A stretch of 64,000 bases of DNA from Bin55 sp964572845 (GCA_964572845.1 CAZNFX010000009.1:62001-126000); one strand, 5' to 3'; shown: positions 53,740 through 62,650, counted from the first letter of the stretch. Notes: a model not told the origin generated them from the sequence alone. Made by a program: numbers and translations.

Positions 53740-54066
53740 TATGGTGTCTCCTCCGAAAAACACACAATGCCTGGAATCGCATTGCGCAAGAGCGCAGGTA
53801 ATCTGGGCTGCGCACACTGACAGCACATTTTATGGATTAGCACACTTGACTCTCAGTTCCTATTTCTGATGCCAAGCGACGAATTGAGCGCTACATGAAT
53901 TGCCTTCGACATGCTCTTTCCAGCGAATATGGAACATGTGATTCCGCGATCCAAATTTTGTGCTAGTTCAGTTCATTCCTCCATAAGCAAGGAGTTGATG
54001 GGTAGTGGGCTCAAGCCACTTCAAGCCTATCAAAGGATTACACGACTATCGTAGGGCGACGATCCG
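53740..54066. other. 327-bp region upstream of pepN
   Basis: Upstream region of pepN, downstream of the small secreted-type gene (both minus strand). A TAAAAT (minus strand, near 53831) could be a pepN -10. I see no gene, RNA or strong hairpin. Confidence 0.3.
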
Positions 54067-54312
54067 CTAATCCATGGGAACATTGGCTCTCAAGACATCT
54101 GTACCAACCACGTAGAACAGGTCTCCGGTACACTCGTTCCAATAGTGCCCCTTGGCATCGGTACTGGTGTGATTTCCAACAAATTGCCACTCGCAGCTAT
54201 CTTCCGAGCTTTCTTCATCCTGAGCTTGTGCCAAAGCCCATACGGCAATGACCAATAGCACTGCGACTATCGCTGATGCAAATAAAGTTTTGCGCGTTGA
54301 CACCTTCTCCAT
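54067..54312 (-). CDS. small membrane-anchored or secreted hypothetical protein
   Basis: An 81-residue protein: a basic start (MEKVSTRKT), one hydrophobic segment (LFASAIVAVLLVIAVWALAQA) that is a signal peptide or anchor, then an acidic stretch (DEESSEDS) and a small domain with two cysteines (CEWQFVGNHTSTDAKG, WNECTGDLFYV). A disulfide in the periplasm is plausible. ATG 54312 has GGAGAGAGAC directly upstream, a strong site, so I prefer it to the longer frame from 54375. No family recognised. Confidence 0.6.
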   Translation of the reverse strand: MEKVSTRKTLFASAIVAVLLVIAVWALAQAQDEESSEDSCEWQFVGNHTSTDAKGHYWNECTGDLFYVVGTDVLRANVPMD

Positions 54313-54657
54313 GTCTCTCTCCAAGTTTTTCATTAACCGCAATCCGCGAGCTTGGTAAGAAGCAACAGATTGCACTAGTTACTAGGAAAGACACATTTCC
54401 GAGACTTCTGTTCCGATGGCACCTGACAGTGGTCCCTCAGGAGTTCAATCATGAATCCACATGCAGTAGGAGAGAATTTCGTCGCTTGATCAGCGCATCT
54501 CTAGACTATCTGGACGCAAACGAGGCAGATATTGGGTATGTTAGTTTGGTGTGGCAAAGCGATTGTCAGCGATTTTGTTAACACCCAGTGTGTAGTGATC
54601 GACCGCAAACTCAGTGCCTATAATTCGAAGAGACTATTGATTTCCTAAAGTTTTTTT
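54313..54657. other. 345-bp divergent region between the small gene and xdhC
   Basis: The region must contain promoters for both directions. A plus-strand frame (54276-54581) reads partly protein-like (SRREFRRLISASLDYLDAN) but overlaps the small gene antisense, and I cannot support it as a gene. No hairpin or RNA motif recognised. Confidence 0.3.
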
Positions 54658-55668
54658 GTGCATTCCGTCGACCATGAAGTGTTGAAGCAGGTAGCGTCTT
54701 GGCTCCGTGGAGGCCATCGATGCTGGCTCGCAACCGTTGTGGCGACCTACGGTTCGTCACCACGACCTGAAGGTTCGCTCATGACCTGCAATACAGAAGG
54801 ACGGGTAGTTGGCTCACTGTCAGGCGGCTGCGTTGAAGACGATCTGTTGGAGAAACTGACCCAAGGCAGGCTTGCACGATCAACGCCACAGTTCTTCCGA
54901 TATGGTGAAACGGCCGAGGAAGCCGAGCAACTCGGACTGCCCTGCGGTGGTCACTTGGACATAGTTGTAGAGCCAATAGAACCAGACGACTCTAACGCAC
55001 GATCGTTTTCAGAAATTGCTAAACACCTTGCATCCAGACAATGTATAACACGTCGAACTGATTTCTCGACGAACAAGGTGACTATAGAGTCGACCAAAAA
55101 CTATCAGCCTTTTTCATTCGATCGTCAGCGAAATTTACTTTGCCAGACCTTTGGGCCACGCTTCCAATTGTTCATCGTCGGTACTGGAATGGTTTCCAAT
55201 TACGTCGCGGAATTCGCACAGATCCTTGACTATCAAGTAACGATAATCGACCCACGAGAGGATCGGTTGAGTGACTTTAGGGTTGGAGGTGTAATTAAGG
55301 TATGCGACATGCCCGACGACGTAATTCGAGCACGAGCGAACGACTCTCGGTCCGCAATCGTTGCGCTATCCCATGATCCTAGGATCGACGATATGGGTCT
55401 CATGGGTGCATTCGAAACAGCCGCGTTCTACATTGGCGCGATGGGCTCGGCGCGTACTACAGAAAAGCGGAGAATACGCCTACTCGAGCTCGAAATCAGC
55501 AGCGAGCAACTTGCGCGTCTGCATGCTCCGATAGGAATTCCCATTGGAAGCAAGACGCCACCCGAAATTGCAATTTCCATAGTGGCAGAAGTTACCGCGA
55601 CCCGCAATGAGCTTTATGCCGACGCACGCTCTAGCCATGGCGAATACCAGAGCGTTCCGTCTCATTGA
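54658..55668 (+). CDS. XdhC/CoxI family molybdoenzyme maturation protein
   Basis: A 336-residue XdhC-type protein. The N-terminal XdhC/CoxI domain has WLATVVATYGSSPRPEGSLM and VVGSLSGGCVEDDL; the C-terminal Rossmann domain has LFIVGTGMVSNYVAEFA and ALSHDPRIDDMG with YIGAMGSARTTEKRR. XdhC proteins insert the sulfurated molybdenum cofactor into xanthine dehydrogenase-type enzymes. It starts at GTG 54658. MocA-like mocA follows after 3 bp, so the pair is an operon, but no xdh or cox structural gene is within the window. Confidence 0.88.
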   Translation: MHSVDHEVLKQVASWLRGGHRCWLATVVATYGSSPRPEGSLMTCNTEGRVVGSLSGGCVEDDLLEKLTQGRLARSTPQFFRYGETAEEAEQLGLPCGGHLDIVVEPIEPDDSNARSFSEIAKHLASRQCITRRTDFSTNKVTIESTKNYQPFSFDRQRNLLCQTFGPRFQLFIVGTGMVSNYVAEFAQILDYQVTIIDPREDRLSDFRVGGVIKVCDMPDDVIRARANDSRSAIVALSHDPRIDDMGLMGAFETAAFYIGAMGSARTTEKRRIRLLELEISSEQLARLHAPIGIPIGSKTPPEIAISIVAEVTATRNELYADARSSHGEYQSVPSH

Positions 55669-55671
55669 CTG

Positions 55672-56295
55672 ATGGTAAAGCAGCACGCTAAAGGAGCGGC
55701 AATCCTATTAGCGGCGGGCTACTCCAACCGGTTCGGCCGAGACAAGCGCGTGGAACGACTAGGTTCCGACTCTCTATTGAACCATGTGTGTCGTGTCTAT
55801 TCTGAGGTGTTCAACAGAGTCATTGTCGTTCTAAGACCTGACGACCAGAAGGTTGAATCCACTCTGAGTGTTCCCCACGAGGTGGCATATTCCGAACACT
55901 CTAGGAAAGGAATGTCGCAAAGCCTTATCGCCGGAATTCGATCAGCCTTGAATGAACCCTGGGTAGTAATCGCGCTCGCCGATATGCCATTTGTGAAACA
56001 GCAAACCTTGTGCGAGATCCGTGACACGCTTTGCAGAGAGAAAGATCAAATCATTCGACCAAGACACGGTGGCAGGCCTGGTAACCCCGTTGGGTTTCCC
56101 TCTTGCTTCTTTGATCGCCTGCAAGCCCTTACTGGGGACGAAGGAGCCAAGAACGTTGTTGAGGACCAAGGATCCAAAGTCTTCAACCTGCACGTAGACG
56201 ATCCTGGAATCCATATCGATCTAGACACGCCAGAGTCATTTCGTCGGTTTGAGGGATTGCATCGTCACCACAGTTTGCATCATCCAATCCAATAG
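55672..56295 (+). CDS. MocA/MobA-like molybdopterin nucleotidyltransferase
   Basis: A 207-residue NTP-transferase fold. The nucleotide-binding loop is AAILLAAGYSNRFGRDKR; VIALADMPFV is the metal-binding D-M-P; RPRHGGRPGNPVGFP is typical of MocA. It would make molybdopterin cytosine dinucleotide (from CTP) for xanthine dehydrogenase-family enzymes, matching its position behind xdhC. ATG 55672 lies 3 bp after the xdhC stop. A hairpin (56304-56327) follows, and the next gene is convergent. Confidence 0.85.
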   Translation: MVKQHAKGAAILLAAGYSNRFGRDKRVERLGSDSLLNHVCRVYSEVFNRVIVVLRPDDQKVESTLSVPHEVAYSEHSRKGMSQSLIAGIRSALNEPWVVIALADMPFVKQQTLCEIRDTLCREKDQIIRPRHGGRPGNPVGFPSCFFDRLQALTGDEGAKNVVEDQGSKVFNLHVDDPGIHIDLDTPESFRRFEGLHRHHSLHHPIQ

Positions 56296-56303
56296 TCCAA
56301 ATT

Positions 56304-56327
56304 GGGGCGTCCAACTAGGTTGAGCCC
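56304..56327. terminator. possible bidirectional terminator hairpin
   Basis: GGGGC (56304-56308) pairs with GCCCC (56323-56327), with an inner CAAC-TAG-GTTG stem, in the 34 bp between convergent genes. No T-run; moderate support. Confidence 0.4.
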
Positions 56328-56329
56328 CA

Positions 56330-57259
56330 CTATTCCGATATTCGAGCATCAACGCTCCATTGATCCGACGTCTTCGCGGACGAACAATCTTCAGGGCGGA
56401 CATCAAACTGTTTGATATACATTTGGATTTTCGTTGCTATTGCGACGGCTTTATGTATTTCTTTCTCGCTGTCCCGGAGAATGCGAACCCATGACCTGAC
56501 GTATTCGGCATGGTTATCCAGATCATGTCCAATCCCAAACTCCATACCTAAAAGCATGCTGGCTATTTCTGCATAGAGCTCTTCGCGAGCGCGGTCTTCG
56601 TAGCACATCGGTGGGTCGTGTAGAAATCGGTTACAGCGCGAAATGTGGCCAGTCCAGTGAGCAAGCTCGTGCAGGAGAGTTCGATAGTAAGAGCATGAAT
56701 CAAGAAAAACGTCCCTCTCAGGCATGCTAATTTGATCATTCTTCGGCGTGTAGTGAGGCACAGAACATCGTGCATGATGAAGTACGCGTGCGTTTGAGTT
56801 GGCAACGATTTTGTCAACTCTATGGATAGGGTTCCATGTATGGATTGGAGCGTCCCTTCTCTTGAATCCAGTTGTCTGCGACAAGTTGTAGACTTCCCAG
56901 GTTCTAGCCCATCGTTTGTTGATATCAATGTATTGGACCAGCGCCGGCGAAGCTCCATCATAGATATCGACGTTTAGACGAGCTGCCTGCTTTTTCGTCA
57001 ACCAACCTGATTCACAGGTTCCTAGGTCGCGCTGCTCCAACATGAGAACGAATAGATTCCAACCACCGTATGGTCGGTTGGTAACGGCATTATGGGGAAG
57101 AACATTGATCGGGTTGTACTCCCAGCCGGGTCGCCAACCCGTACTTGGACGAGTTAACGCATCTATCAAGAACGCCGCTGTTTTTTGTGATTGAGTAGCG
57201 TAGATTTCGTCGGCTTTGCTCAGCATGTTGGCACTCTCGTTGAACTTATCAACCATCAT
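56330..57259 (-). CDS. ArdC-like antirestriction protein
   Basis: A 309-residue protein with the ArdC plan: an N-terminal ssDNA-binding-like domain (GWRPGWEYNPINVLPHNAVTNRPYGGWN, WNLFVLM), then a zinc metallopeptidase-like motif LLHELAHWTGHISRCNRF and downstream EELYAEIASMLLGMEFG. ArdC proteins are carried by plasmids and integrative elements, where they bind ssDNA and counter host restriction during transfer. Here it stands alone with no conjugation gene beside it, which suggests a relic. Start ATG 57259 (or the next codon, also ATG) has no purine-rich ribosome-binding site; the upstream stretch is unusually A/T-rich, pointing to acquired DNA. Confidence 0.8.
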   Translation of the reverse strand: MMVDKFNESANMLSKADEIYATQSQKTAAFLIDALTRPSTGWRPGWEYNPINVLPHNAVTNRPYGGWNLFVLMLEQRDLGTCESGWLTKKQAARLNVDIYDGASPALVQYIDINKRWARTWEVYNLSQTTGFKRRDAPIHTWNPIHRVDKIVANSNARVLHHARCSVPHYTPKNDQISMPERDVFLDSCSYYRTLLHELAHWTGHISRCNRFLHDPPMCYEDRAREELYAEIASMLLGMEFGIGHDLDNHAEYVRSWVRILRDSEKEIHKAVAIATKIQMYIKQFDVRPEDCSSAKTSDQWSVDARISE

Positions 57260-57608
57260 ATAATTATATTATATCAGAGTATATATTTTAATAAATAGAC
57301 AAGTGCTGAATTTTGGTTGTGGACTCTCTCTGAATGGGCTGCACTTTGTTCCCGTACAAGGGTACTGTGATAGCCGGTCGACACCGGACATGCTGCATCC
57401 CGTTAAGGAATAGTTTCGCAGCAAAAGCGTCCAAGAACAAAGACTTACTCAACCAATTCTGAGTTATGCATCACGACGTACAAGTGAGTTTGTACGGTGT
57501 ACATTGGAGCCTAGGAAGTCACATGCACAAGGGAATTGGTGTAGACGGGCTGTGCTACCATGCAAAGTCTGCACCAAATTGTCGCTGTAGCGTCGACACC
57601 ACCCCAAC
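57260..57608. other. 349-bp intergenic region with A/T-rich stretch and inverted repeat
   Basis: The first about 45 bp (57260-57305) are almost pure A/T with TATAAT-like copies on the minus strand, probably the ardC-like promoter. Farther on, CGTACAA (57477-57483) and TTGTACG (57490-57496) form a perfect 7-bp inverted repeat with a 6-nt spacer, and CCGGT-CGAC-ACCGG lies at 57374-57387. No gene supported. Confidence 0.45.
57477..57496. repeat. inverted repeat upstream of the EEP gene
   Basis: CGTACAA-GTGAGT-TTGTACG, a perfect 7-bp palindrome, about 113 bp before ATG 57609. It could be an operator; no -35/-10 pair beside it was recognised. Confidence 0.35.
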
Positions 57609-58511
57609 ATGAACCGACGACTACAAACAGTTCGCCTAATCCTATGGGTCATTCCCGCCGTGACATTCCCTGTCACTTCCCAATCTGAAGAAGGTTTCTC
57701 AGAATCGGACGGAATCATTCTTGGGACATGGAATCTCAGCAATCTTGCTAGCGATGAGGAAGGAGTTCAACCAAGGAACTTTGACGACTTCAGAGTCCTC
57801 GCCAGCTATGCTCGCAGCCTTCGTGCAGACGTAGTTGCCGTGCAGGAAGTCGCCGATGAGAAAGCGCTAAGAGCGGTCTTCGGCGACAGCTATGTCTTTC
57901 ATCTCTCCGATCGGAACTCCTCCCAACGAACCGGTTTTGCGGTTCACAAGAACGTTGAGTTCGCGCCTCTGCCTGATTACGTTGAGCTCGCGACACCATC
58001 AGGACTTCCGTATGGCGCACAAATTGAGCTTGTTATTGGCGGTCAAAAGCTAAAGCTCATGTCGGTACACCTCAAGTCTGGTTGCATTGACGAGAAATCG
58101 GAAGGCTCGACTGAAAACAAGACGGACTGTACAAAGTTAGAGGAGCAAGTTTCAATTCTCTCAAAGTGGTTGGATCAAACAGTTTCAGAGACTGACCACT
58201 TCATGATTCTCGGAGACTTCAATCGGCGTCTGACTGACCGAGATGGGGATTGGATCCTGGATGAACTAGAAGATATTGCGCCGATTGTGTCCGCAATGCG
58301 GGACCACGTGCCGTTGTGTTGGCCAGACAAGCAAGAACACTACACGGATCACTTCTTGTTGAGTGAACCTGTACAAGATCGAATGTCTAGAAATAGTTTT
58401 AGAGAGGTTACCTATGCAGTGAACAGCAAGAAGAGCGTAACCGATGATTTAGGTCGTGAGTTGCTCTATCCTTCGGATCACTGTCCTATCACAATAGAGC
58501 TCGAGTGGTAA
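57609..58511 (+). CDS. endonuclease/exonuclease/phosphatase family protein, secreted
   Basis: A 300-residue protein of the EEP (DNase I/exonuclease III) fold. A signal peptide (MNRRLQTVRLILWVIPAVTFPVTSQS) precedes LGTWNLSN (Asn), DVVAVQEVADE (metal Glu), MSVHLKSGC (His), MILGDFNRR (Asp-Phe-Asn) and SDHCPITIEL (terminal catalytic Asp-His), the full active-site set. An internal Cys pair (CIDEK...CTKLE) could form a disulfide outside the cytoplasm. It is probably an exported nuclease or phosphodiesterase; substrate unknown. Convergent with nadK across 49 bp. Confidence 0.82.
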   Translation: MNRRLQTVRLILWVIPAVTFPVTSQSEEGFSESDGIILGTWNLSNLASDEEGVQPRNFDDFRVLASYARSLRADVVAVQEVADEKALRAVFGDSYVFHLSDRNSSQRTGFAVHKNVEFAPLPDYVELATPSGLPYGAQIELVIGGQKLKLMSVHLKSGCIDEKSEGSTENKTDCTKLEEQVSILSKWLDQTVSETDHFMILGDFNRRLTDRDGDWILDELEDIAPIVSAMRDHVPLCWPDKQEHYTDHFLLSEPVQDRMSRNSFREVTYAVNSKKSVTDDLGRELLYPSDHCPITIELEW

Positions 58512-58560
58512 GCAAACCTCGCCTAAGCAGAGAGACCCCATCACTGACCCTCGATAGTCT

Positions 58561-59451
58561 CTAAGTCCCCTGGCCTCCCAATCTCGATCCCCAATCCAAT
58601 TTGCTTCTACATGCCTCGTAGAAACTGTGCGTCGAGGTATAGGCAATATTCAGCCCATGAGGGAATTTCTGTATTCGTACTTCGTCTCCCGGATGCAGGA
58701 TGTAGGAGACTTGTGAGTCTGCGCTGACTAAGGGATAGTCGTTACCCGATGACATAACTATGGAAATTTGTGCATCGCCGCCCACGACCAGGGGTCGTGA
58801 AGTTAAGGTGTGAGGAAACATGGGAACAATGGCAATGGCATCCAAGGTGGGATGCATGATCGGACCACCAGCTGATAGTGCGTAGGCTGTCGATCCAGTC
58901 GGAGTGGAAATGATCAATCCATCCGATCTTTGCTCATACACAAACTCACTGTCAATAAATAGCTGAAAATCCATCATTCGGGTGATAGACCCTGAATTTA
59001 CCACGATGTCGTTCAATGCTGGTGAACTATGCACGGGTTTGTCGCCTCGGTAAACCGTGTGGTCCAACAAGAAATGGACCTCCAGTCGAAAATTACCGTT
59101 CAATACATCGTGCAGCCTCGACTCAATTTGGTCCGGGGAAATGTCCGCGAGAAATCCGAGCCCTCCTCGATTGACTCCTAGTACTGGGACCTTTGTATGC
59201 GCCAAGTCTCTAGCAACCCCCAGAATGCTGCCATCTCCGCCAACCACTACTACAAGATCGCATTCGCCCAAGTCTCTTCGAGCAATGGGTCCATCATCAG
59301 GAATGGACATTAACTCGGCAGTTCGCTTTTCGATACGAACGGTTCGCTGCGCAGCGCGCAGCGTATCCAATACGGTTTGTAGCGAGTCAACGATCATTGG
59401 CTTGTCGTGACGACCGACAAGTCCTATGACTTTGAATTCTCTATTGCTCAA
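58561..59451 (-). CDS. nadK: NAD kinase
   Basis: A 296-residue NAD+ kinase making NADP+. The GGDG motif is VVVVGGDGSILGVARDL, with NRGGLGFLADI, SDGLIISTPTGSTAYALSAGG (the conserved ISTPTGSTAY block) and PMFPHTLTSRPLVV. Length matches E. coli NadK (292). The start is TTG 59451, the only start that gives the normal N-terminus (FKVIGLVGRH); the frame upstream has no ATG in place. Convergent with the EEP gene. Confidence 0.94.
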   Translation of the reverse strand: MSNREFKVIGLVGRHDKPMIVDSLQTVLDTLRAAQRTVRIEKRTAELMSIPDDGPIARRDLGECDLVVVVGGDGSILGVARDLAHTKVPVLGVNRGGLGFLADISPDQIESRLHDVLNGNFRLEVHFLLDHTVYRGDKPVHSSPALNDIVVNSGSITRMMDFQLFIDSEFVYEQRSDGLIISTPTGSTAYALSAGGPIMHPTLDAIAIVPMFPHTLTSRPLVVGGDAQISIVMSSGNDYPLVSADSQVSYILHPGDEVRIQKFPHGLNIAYTSTHSFYEACRSKLDWGSRLGGQGT

Positions 59452-59641
59452 ATCGGTTGTTCCATTTGCCTACTGATTGGACTGGTTCTAGTGCGCAGCC
59501 ACAGTGCAAGTTCAATGGTACTAATTGAAGGGTGGCGAAACTCTTCGAGACTGGAAGGGTCGAGTCTTATCGGTCGTGCAGTGCCTATACTTGAAATAGC
59601 CCTTTGGGGAAATTTTCGAGACGATACAAGTGGCCCCCACC

Positions 59642-59857
59642 ATGACCGAAGAAACACTAAGCAATGAAAAAGAACCAACCTGTCCCAATTGTGGTGTGGC
59701 TGGCATTGAGCACTTTGCCAGCCGCGAAAGCAAACAGCGAAGTCGCAACAGAGAACCTTGGTTCTTCGTAATTTATTGCAACAAGTGCGGATACGTGCAC
59801 AACACTGTTGTCAAGCACGTGTTTAGTCAAACCGCAACGCGCGTGGTTGTTCAATAG
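59642..59857 (+). CDS. small zinc-ribbon protein
   Basis: A 71-residue protein with two Cys pairs, TCPNCGVAG and YCNKCGYVHN, about 40 residues apart, forming a likely zinc ribbon; between them WFFVIY and a basic region (SKQRSRNREPW). Probably a small nucleic-acid or protein-binding adaptor; no closer family recognised. ATG 59642 is preferred over GTG 59630. It is convergent with phhA, with a hairpin-like stem GAGCT-ATC-AGCTC at 59876-59888 between them. The 178 bp upstream of the longer start show no gene. Confidence 0.6.
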   Translation: MTEETLSNEKEPTCPNCGVAGIEHFASRESKQRSRNREPWFFVIYCNKCGYVHNTVVKHVFSQTATRVVVQ

Positions 59858-59893
59858 CTGTGCAGAGTCCTGCTTGAGCTATCAGCTCCAAGC

Positions 59894-60781
59894 TCAGTTT
59901 GCTACATCCGCTGCCAATGCCTCTACTTCGTCCAGCAGGTGATCCCACGAGTCGGCGACGTAGTATCGAGGTTGAACGTGGTCAATCTCGAACGGTTGGT
60001 TGCAGCAATCCACAGTTAATCTGATGTGATCTGCCGCTCGAAAATCGCGTGCTTCGGCGACAGAAGACAGTAGCCCAGCCCCATAGATATCGTGGTTGGA
60101 CCCAATCAAACCATATTCGACCGTCCACCAGTGAAAGCGCGCTACCCTACGGGCGGACGAAACATTCTGGTCTTTTGCTGCTTCTGCTGCTTCTCCTACC
60201 GCCCGTTCGGCTTCCGCGATGCTTTCTGGGCTCACACCGTCTTCAGCATGCAGTTCAGCTAGATGTTTCTGTAGTCGGTACAAATTCATGTCAATCTCGT
60301 TCAAGTGCGTACTAGCTCCAATTTCACCTAGACGACGCAGAAACACTCGGTATTCAGGACAAGAGAGCATCGGTAAGTGTCCGGCCGCCTCATGAATAAT
60401 GTCTGGAATCGGTGTATATCCCAACTGGCTACGGGCACGTATAGGTCGTGAGATGGGAAGAATGGAATTGGCTTGTAGCGCCATGAATGCATCGGGCGGT
60501 ATGAAGCCGTCCACTACGATTGCGCTCCATCCGACTTCGTTCAAGGCCTGATTTACACATTCAAGCGTGGGAATCGTGTCTGGTGACATTCCCGTCGCAC
60601 GAAACGCATGGACATAGTCCACAGCCGTGTTGCTGACCAACACAGACTTTAACTCGCCCATGGCAATGCGCCAAGTTTCCTGATCCTCTTCGGTGTAATG
60701 ATCGTAGTCCTGATCGACACTAAACTCGTCAATTATTCTGTCAATAGGTTCTATTGGTGCCAAGTTCGCAGATGCAGCCAT
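59894..60781 (-). CDS. phhA: phenylalanine 4-monooxygenase (aromatic amino acid hydroxylase)
   Basis: A 295-residue bacterial aromatic amino acid hydroxylase. The iron site is IPDIIHEAAGHLPML (H-E-x-x-H) with the distal Glu in WWTVEYGLIG; FMALQANSILPISRPIR and RSQLGYTPIPD are the pterin/substrate region. It converts Phe to Tyr using a tetrahydropterin and O2. The frame opens to 60847, but ATG 60781 gives a family-like N-terminus. phhB (pterin-4a-carbinolamine dehydratase) is not beside it. Divergent from the NhaC-type gene. Confidence 0.88.
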   Translation of the reverse strand: MAASANLAPIEPIDRIIDEFSVDQDYDHYTEEDQETWRIAMGELKSVLVSNTAVDYVHAFRATGMSPDTIPTLECVNQALNEVGWSAIVVDGFIPPDAFMALQANSILPISRPIRARSQLGYTPIPDIIHEAAGHLPMLSCPEYRVFLRRLGEIGASTHLNEIDMNLYRLQKHLAELHAEDGVSPESIAEAERAVGEAAEAAKDQNVSSARRVARFHWWTVEYGLIGSNHDIYGAGLLSSVAEARDFRAADHIRLTVDCCNQPFEIDHVQPRYYVADSWDHLLDEVEALAADVAN

Positions 60782-60885
60782 ACCTTGGAAAGTACTAGAT
60801 GTAAAGGTACACACCATTTTAAGGACGGTTCGTACAATGAGAATCACTTTTGCCTCTCTAGACCGTAGTAGCGAGCTTTACGAAC

Positions 60886-62637
60886 ATGCCCTTCCGAACA
60901 ATTCCATTCTCGCGTGGTGCACTGACAAATCTAAGCGTCTTCGCATTCCTCATGCTTCTATCGTTTGCCATAGGACTAGCAGTAGAACCCATGTGGACCG
61001 TGGAACGAACAACGCTCCATGTATTAACCAATGAAGCTGGCGAACAGTACTACATGTCGAGGGGAAAGCCTGTAGTCATAGAACCGATTGCAGCATCAGA
61101 GTCGTTCCTGGCAAACGCCGATAGGGATTCGCTTGTGGGCGACATACCACAAACCGAAGAATTTGTCTCACAGGTAGACGAGAATGGGGAAACCAACACT
61201 TATCGGCTGCGCGCTCAAAAGCACTGGGGATTCTGGTCGCTCCTCCCGGCACTTTGTGCCGTGTTGCTTTGTTGGATAACCAAAGAGCCAATCACTGCGT
61301 TGTTAGGTGGAATCGTGTCAGGAGCGCTAGTTCTCGGTCAATACGACCTTACAGGCGCAGTATTGATTCCTGCCCTTGGAACGACGAGCGTAGCAGGAAT
61401 CTTGGTGTTGTATTTGTGGTTGCTTGGAGGATTACTAGGCATTTGGTCCAAGTCAGGAGCTGCTCTCGCTTTCGCAGAATGGATTACTCGCACCGTAGTT
61501 CGAGGACCACGCACAGCAAAGTTGGTTGCTTGGTTTCTGGGAATCGCCTTTTTTCAAGGAGGAACCGTCAGTACTGTTCTAGTAGGTACAACTGTAAGAC
61601 CCATTGCAGACAAAGAGAACATCAGCCACGAAGAGTTAGCCTACATTGTGGATTCGACAGCTTCGCCGATCGCCTCCCAGCTCGCATTCAATGCCTGGCC
61701 AGGATACGTGCAAGCGTTCATTTTCGTGTCTGGCGTAACGTTTCTTGCAACAGAAGCCGATCGCATCGCCTTCTTCTTTGCAAGCGTACCTTTTTGCTTC
61801 TATGCCATCTTTGCCGTATTGGGTACGTTTCTGCTGAGCATCGAGAAGCCACTTTTCTTGGGAAAGGGAATGAAAGCAGCAATGAAGCGCGCCCGTGAGA
61901 CTGGAAAGTTGGACGCAGACGATGCGGCGCCGCTTGCCTTGCCGGAAATGAATGAGCCCAGTGTCCCGGCTGGCTATTCAGCCAGCGTGTTCGAATTTGT
62001 GCTTCCCCTATTTCTTCTCATTGGTGTTGCGGTTGGAACGTTCGTTGCCTTTGGTTCGCCAAATGTTCATTGGGCATTTGGTTCTGCACTACTACTGACG
62101 GGTGGCATGGCTCTGTTGCGAGGAATGACATTGAGAGAGCTCATCGATGGATTCTCTACGGGAGTTCGCGGTGTGGTTGGTGGCTCAATCATTCTGTTGT
62201 TGGCAATTACCATTGGGGGAATAAGCCAGCAGACTGGCGGCGGCACGTATTTGGTTGAGCAGTTGGGGTCTGCCATACCGTGGTTCTTACTGCCGGTACT
62301 TCTGCAGATCATGACAATGGTCATCGCGTTTTCTACCGGTACCAGTTGGGGGACCTACGCGGTTGCGTTTCCGCTTGCGATGCCTCTAGCTTGGGCGGTA
62401 GCCAACAGCCAGGGAATCGACCACCCGTGGTTCTTCATGACTCTCTGCTTTGCTGCCGTCATGGATGGGAGCGTTTACGGTGACCAATGTTCACCGATTT
62501 CGGACACAACTGTGCTGAGTTCGATGTGTACAGGGTGCGATTTGATGGATCACGTCAAGACTCAGATTCCGCAGGCTACTTTTGCAGCAGTACTTGCAGC
62601 TGTCGCGTGGACCGTCTTGGCATATTTGGCCGGGTAG
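60886..62637 (+). CDS. NhaC family Na+/H+ antiporter
   Basis: A 583-residue membrane protein with about 12 hydrophobic segments. A first helix (ALTNLSVFAFLMLLSFAIGLAV) is followed by an unusual hydrophilic domain of about 80 residues (to about residue 115) before the core begins WSLLPALCAVLLCWITKEPITALLGG. Core features: FFQGGTVSTVLVGTTVRP, VDSTASPIASQLAFNAWPGY, and MDGSVYGDQCSPISDTTVLSS near the C-terminus, as in NhaC-type antiporters. It would exchange Na+ for H+; some relatives transport other solutes (for example malate-lactate), so substrate is inferred. ATG 60886 is chosen. Confidence 0.82.
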   Translation: MPFRTIPFSRGALTNLSVFAFLMLLSFAIGLAVEPMWTVERTTLHVLTNEAGEQYYMSRGKPVVIEPIAASESFLANADRDSLVGDIPQTEEFVSQVDENGETNTYRLRAQKHWGFWSLLPALCAVLLCWITKEPITALLGGIVSGALVLGQYDLTGAVLIPALGTTSVAGILVLYLWLLGGLLGIWSKSGAALAFAEWITRTVVRGPRTAKLVAWFLGIAFFQGGTVSTVLVGTTVRPIADKENISHEELAYIVDSTASPIASQLAFNAWPGYVQAFIFVSGVTFLATEADRIAFFFASVPFCFYAIFAVLGTFLLSIEKPLFLGKGMKAAMKRARETGKLDADDAAPLALPEMNEPSVPAGYSASVFEFVLPLFLLIGVAVGTFVAFGSPNVHWAFGSALLLTGGMALLRGMTLRELIDGFSTGVRGVVGGSIILLLAITIGGISQQTGGGTYLVEQLGSAIPWFLLPVLLQIMTMVIAFSTGTSWGTYAVAFPLAMPLAWAVANSQGIDHPWFFMTLCFAAVMDGSVYGDQCSPISDTTVLSSMCTGCDLMDHVKTQIPQATFAAVLAAVAWTVLAYLAG

Positions 62638-62650
62638 TTCGTCTTTTGCT

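Noticed and set aside
54276..54581. Plus-strand 101-residue frame between the small gene and xdhC
   Set aside because: It runs antisense through the better-supported small gene with a strong ribosome-binding site; only part looks protein-like.
59407..59667. Plus-strand 86-residue frame overlapping the nadK start
   Set aside because: Overlaps nadK antisense and the zinc-ribbon gene; no ordered features.
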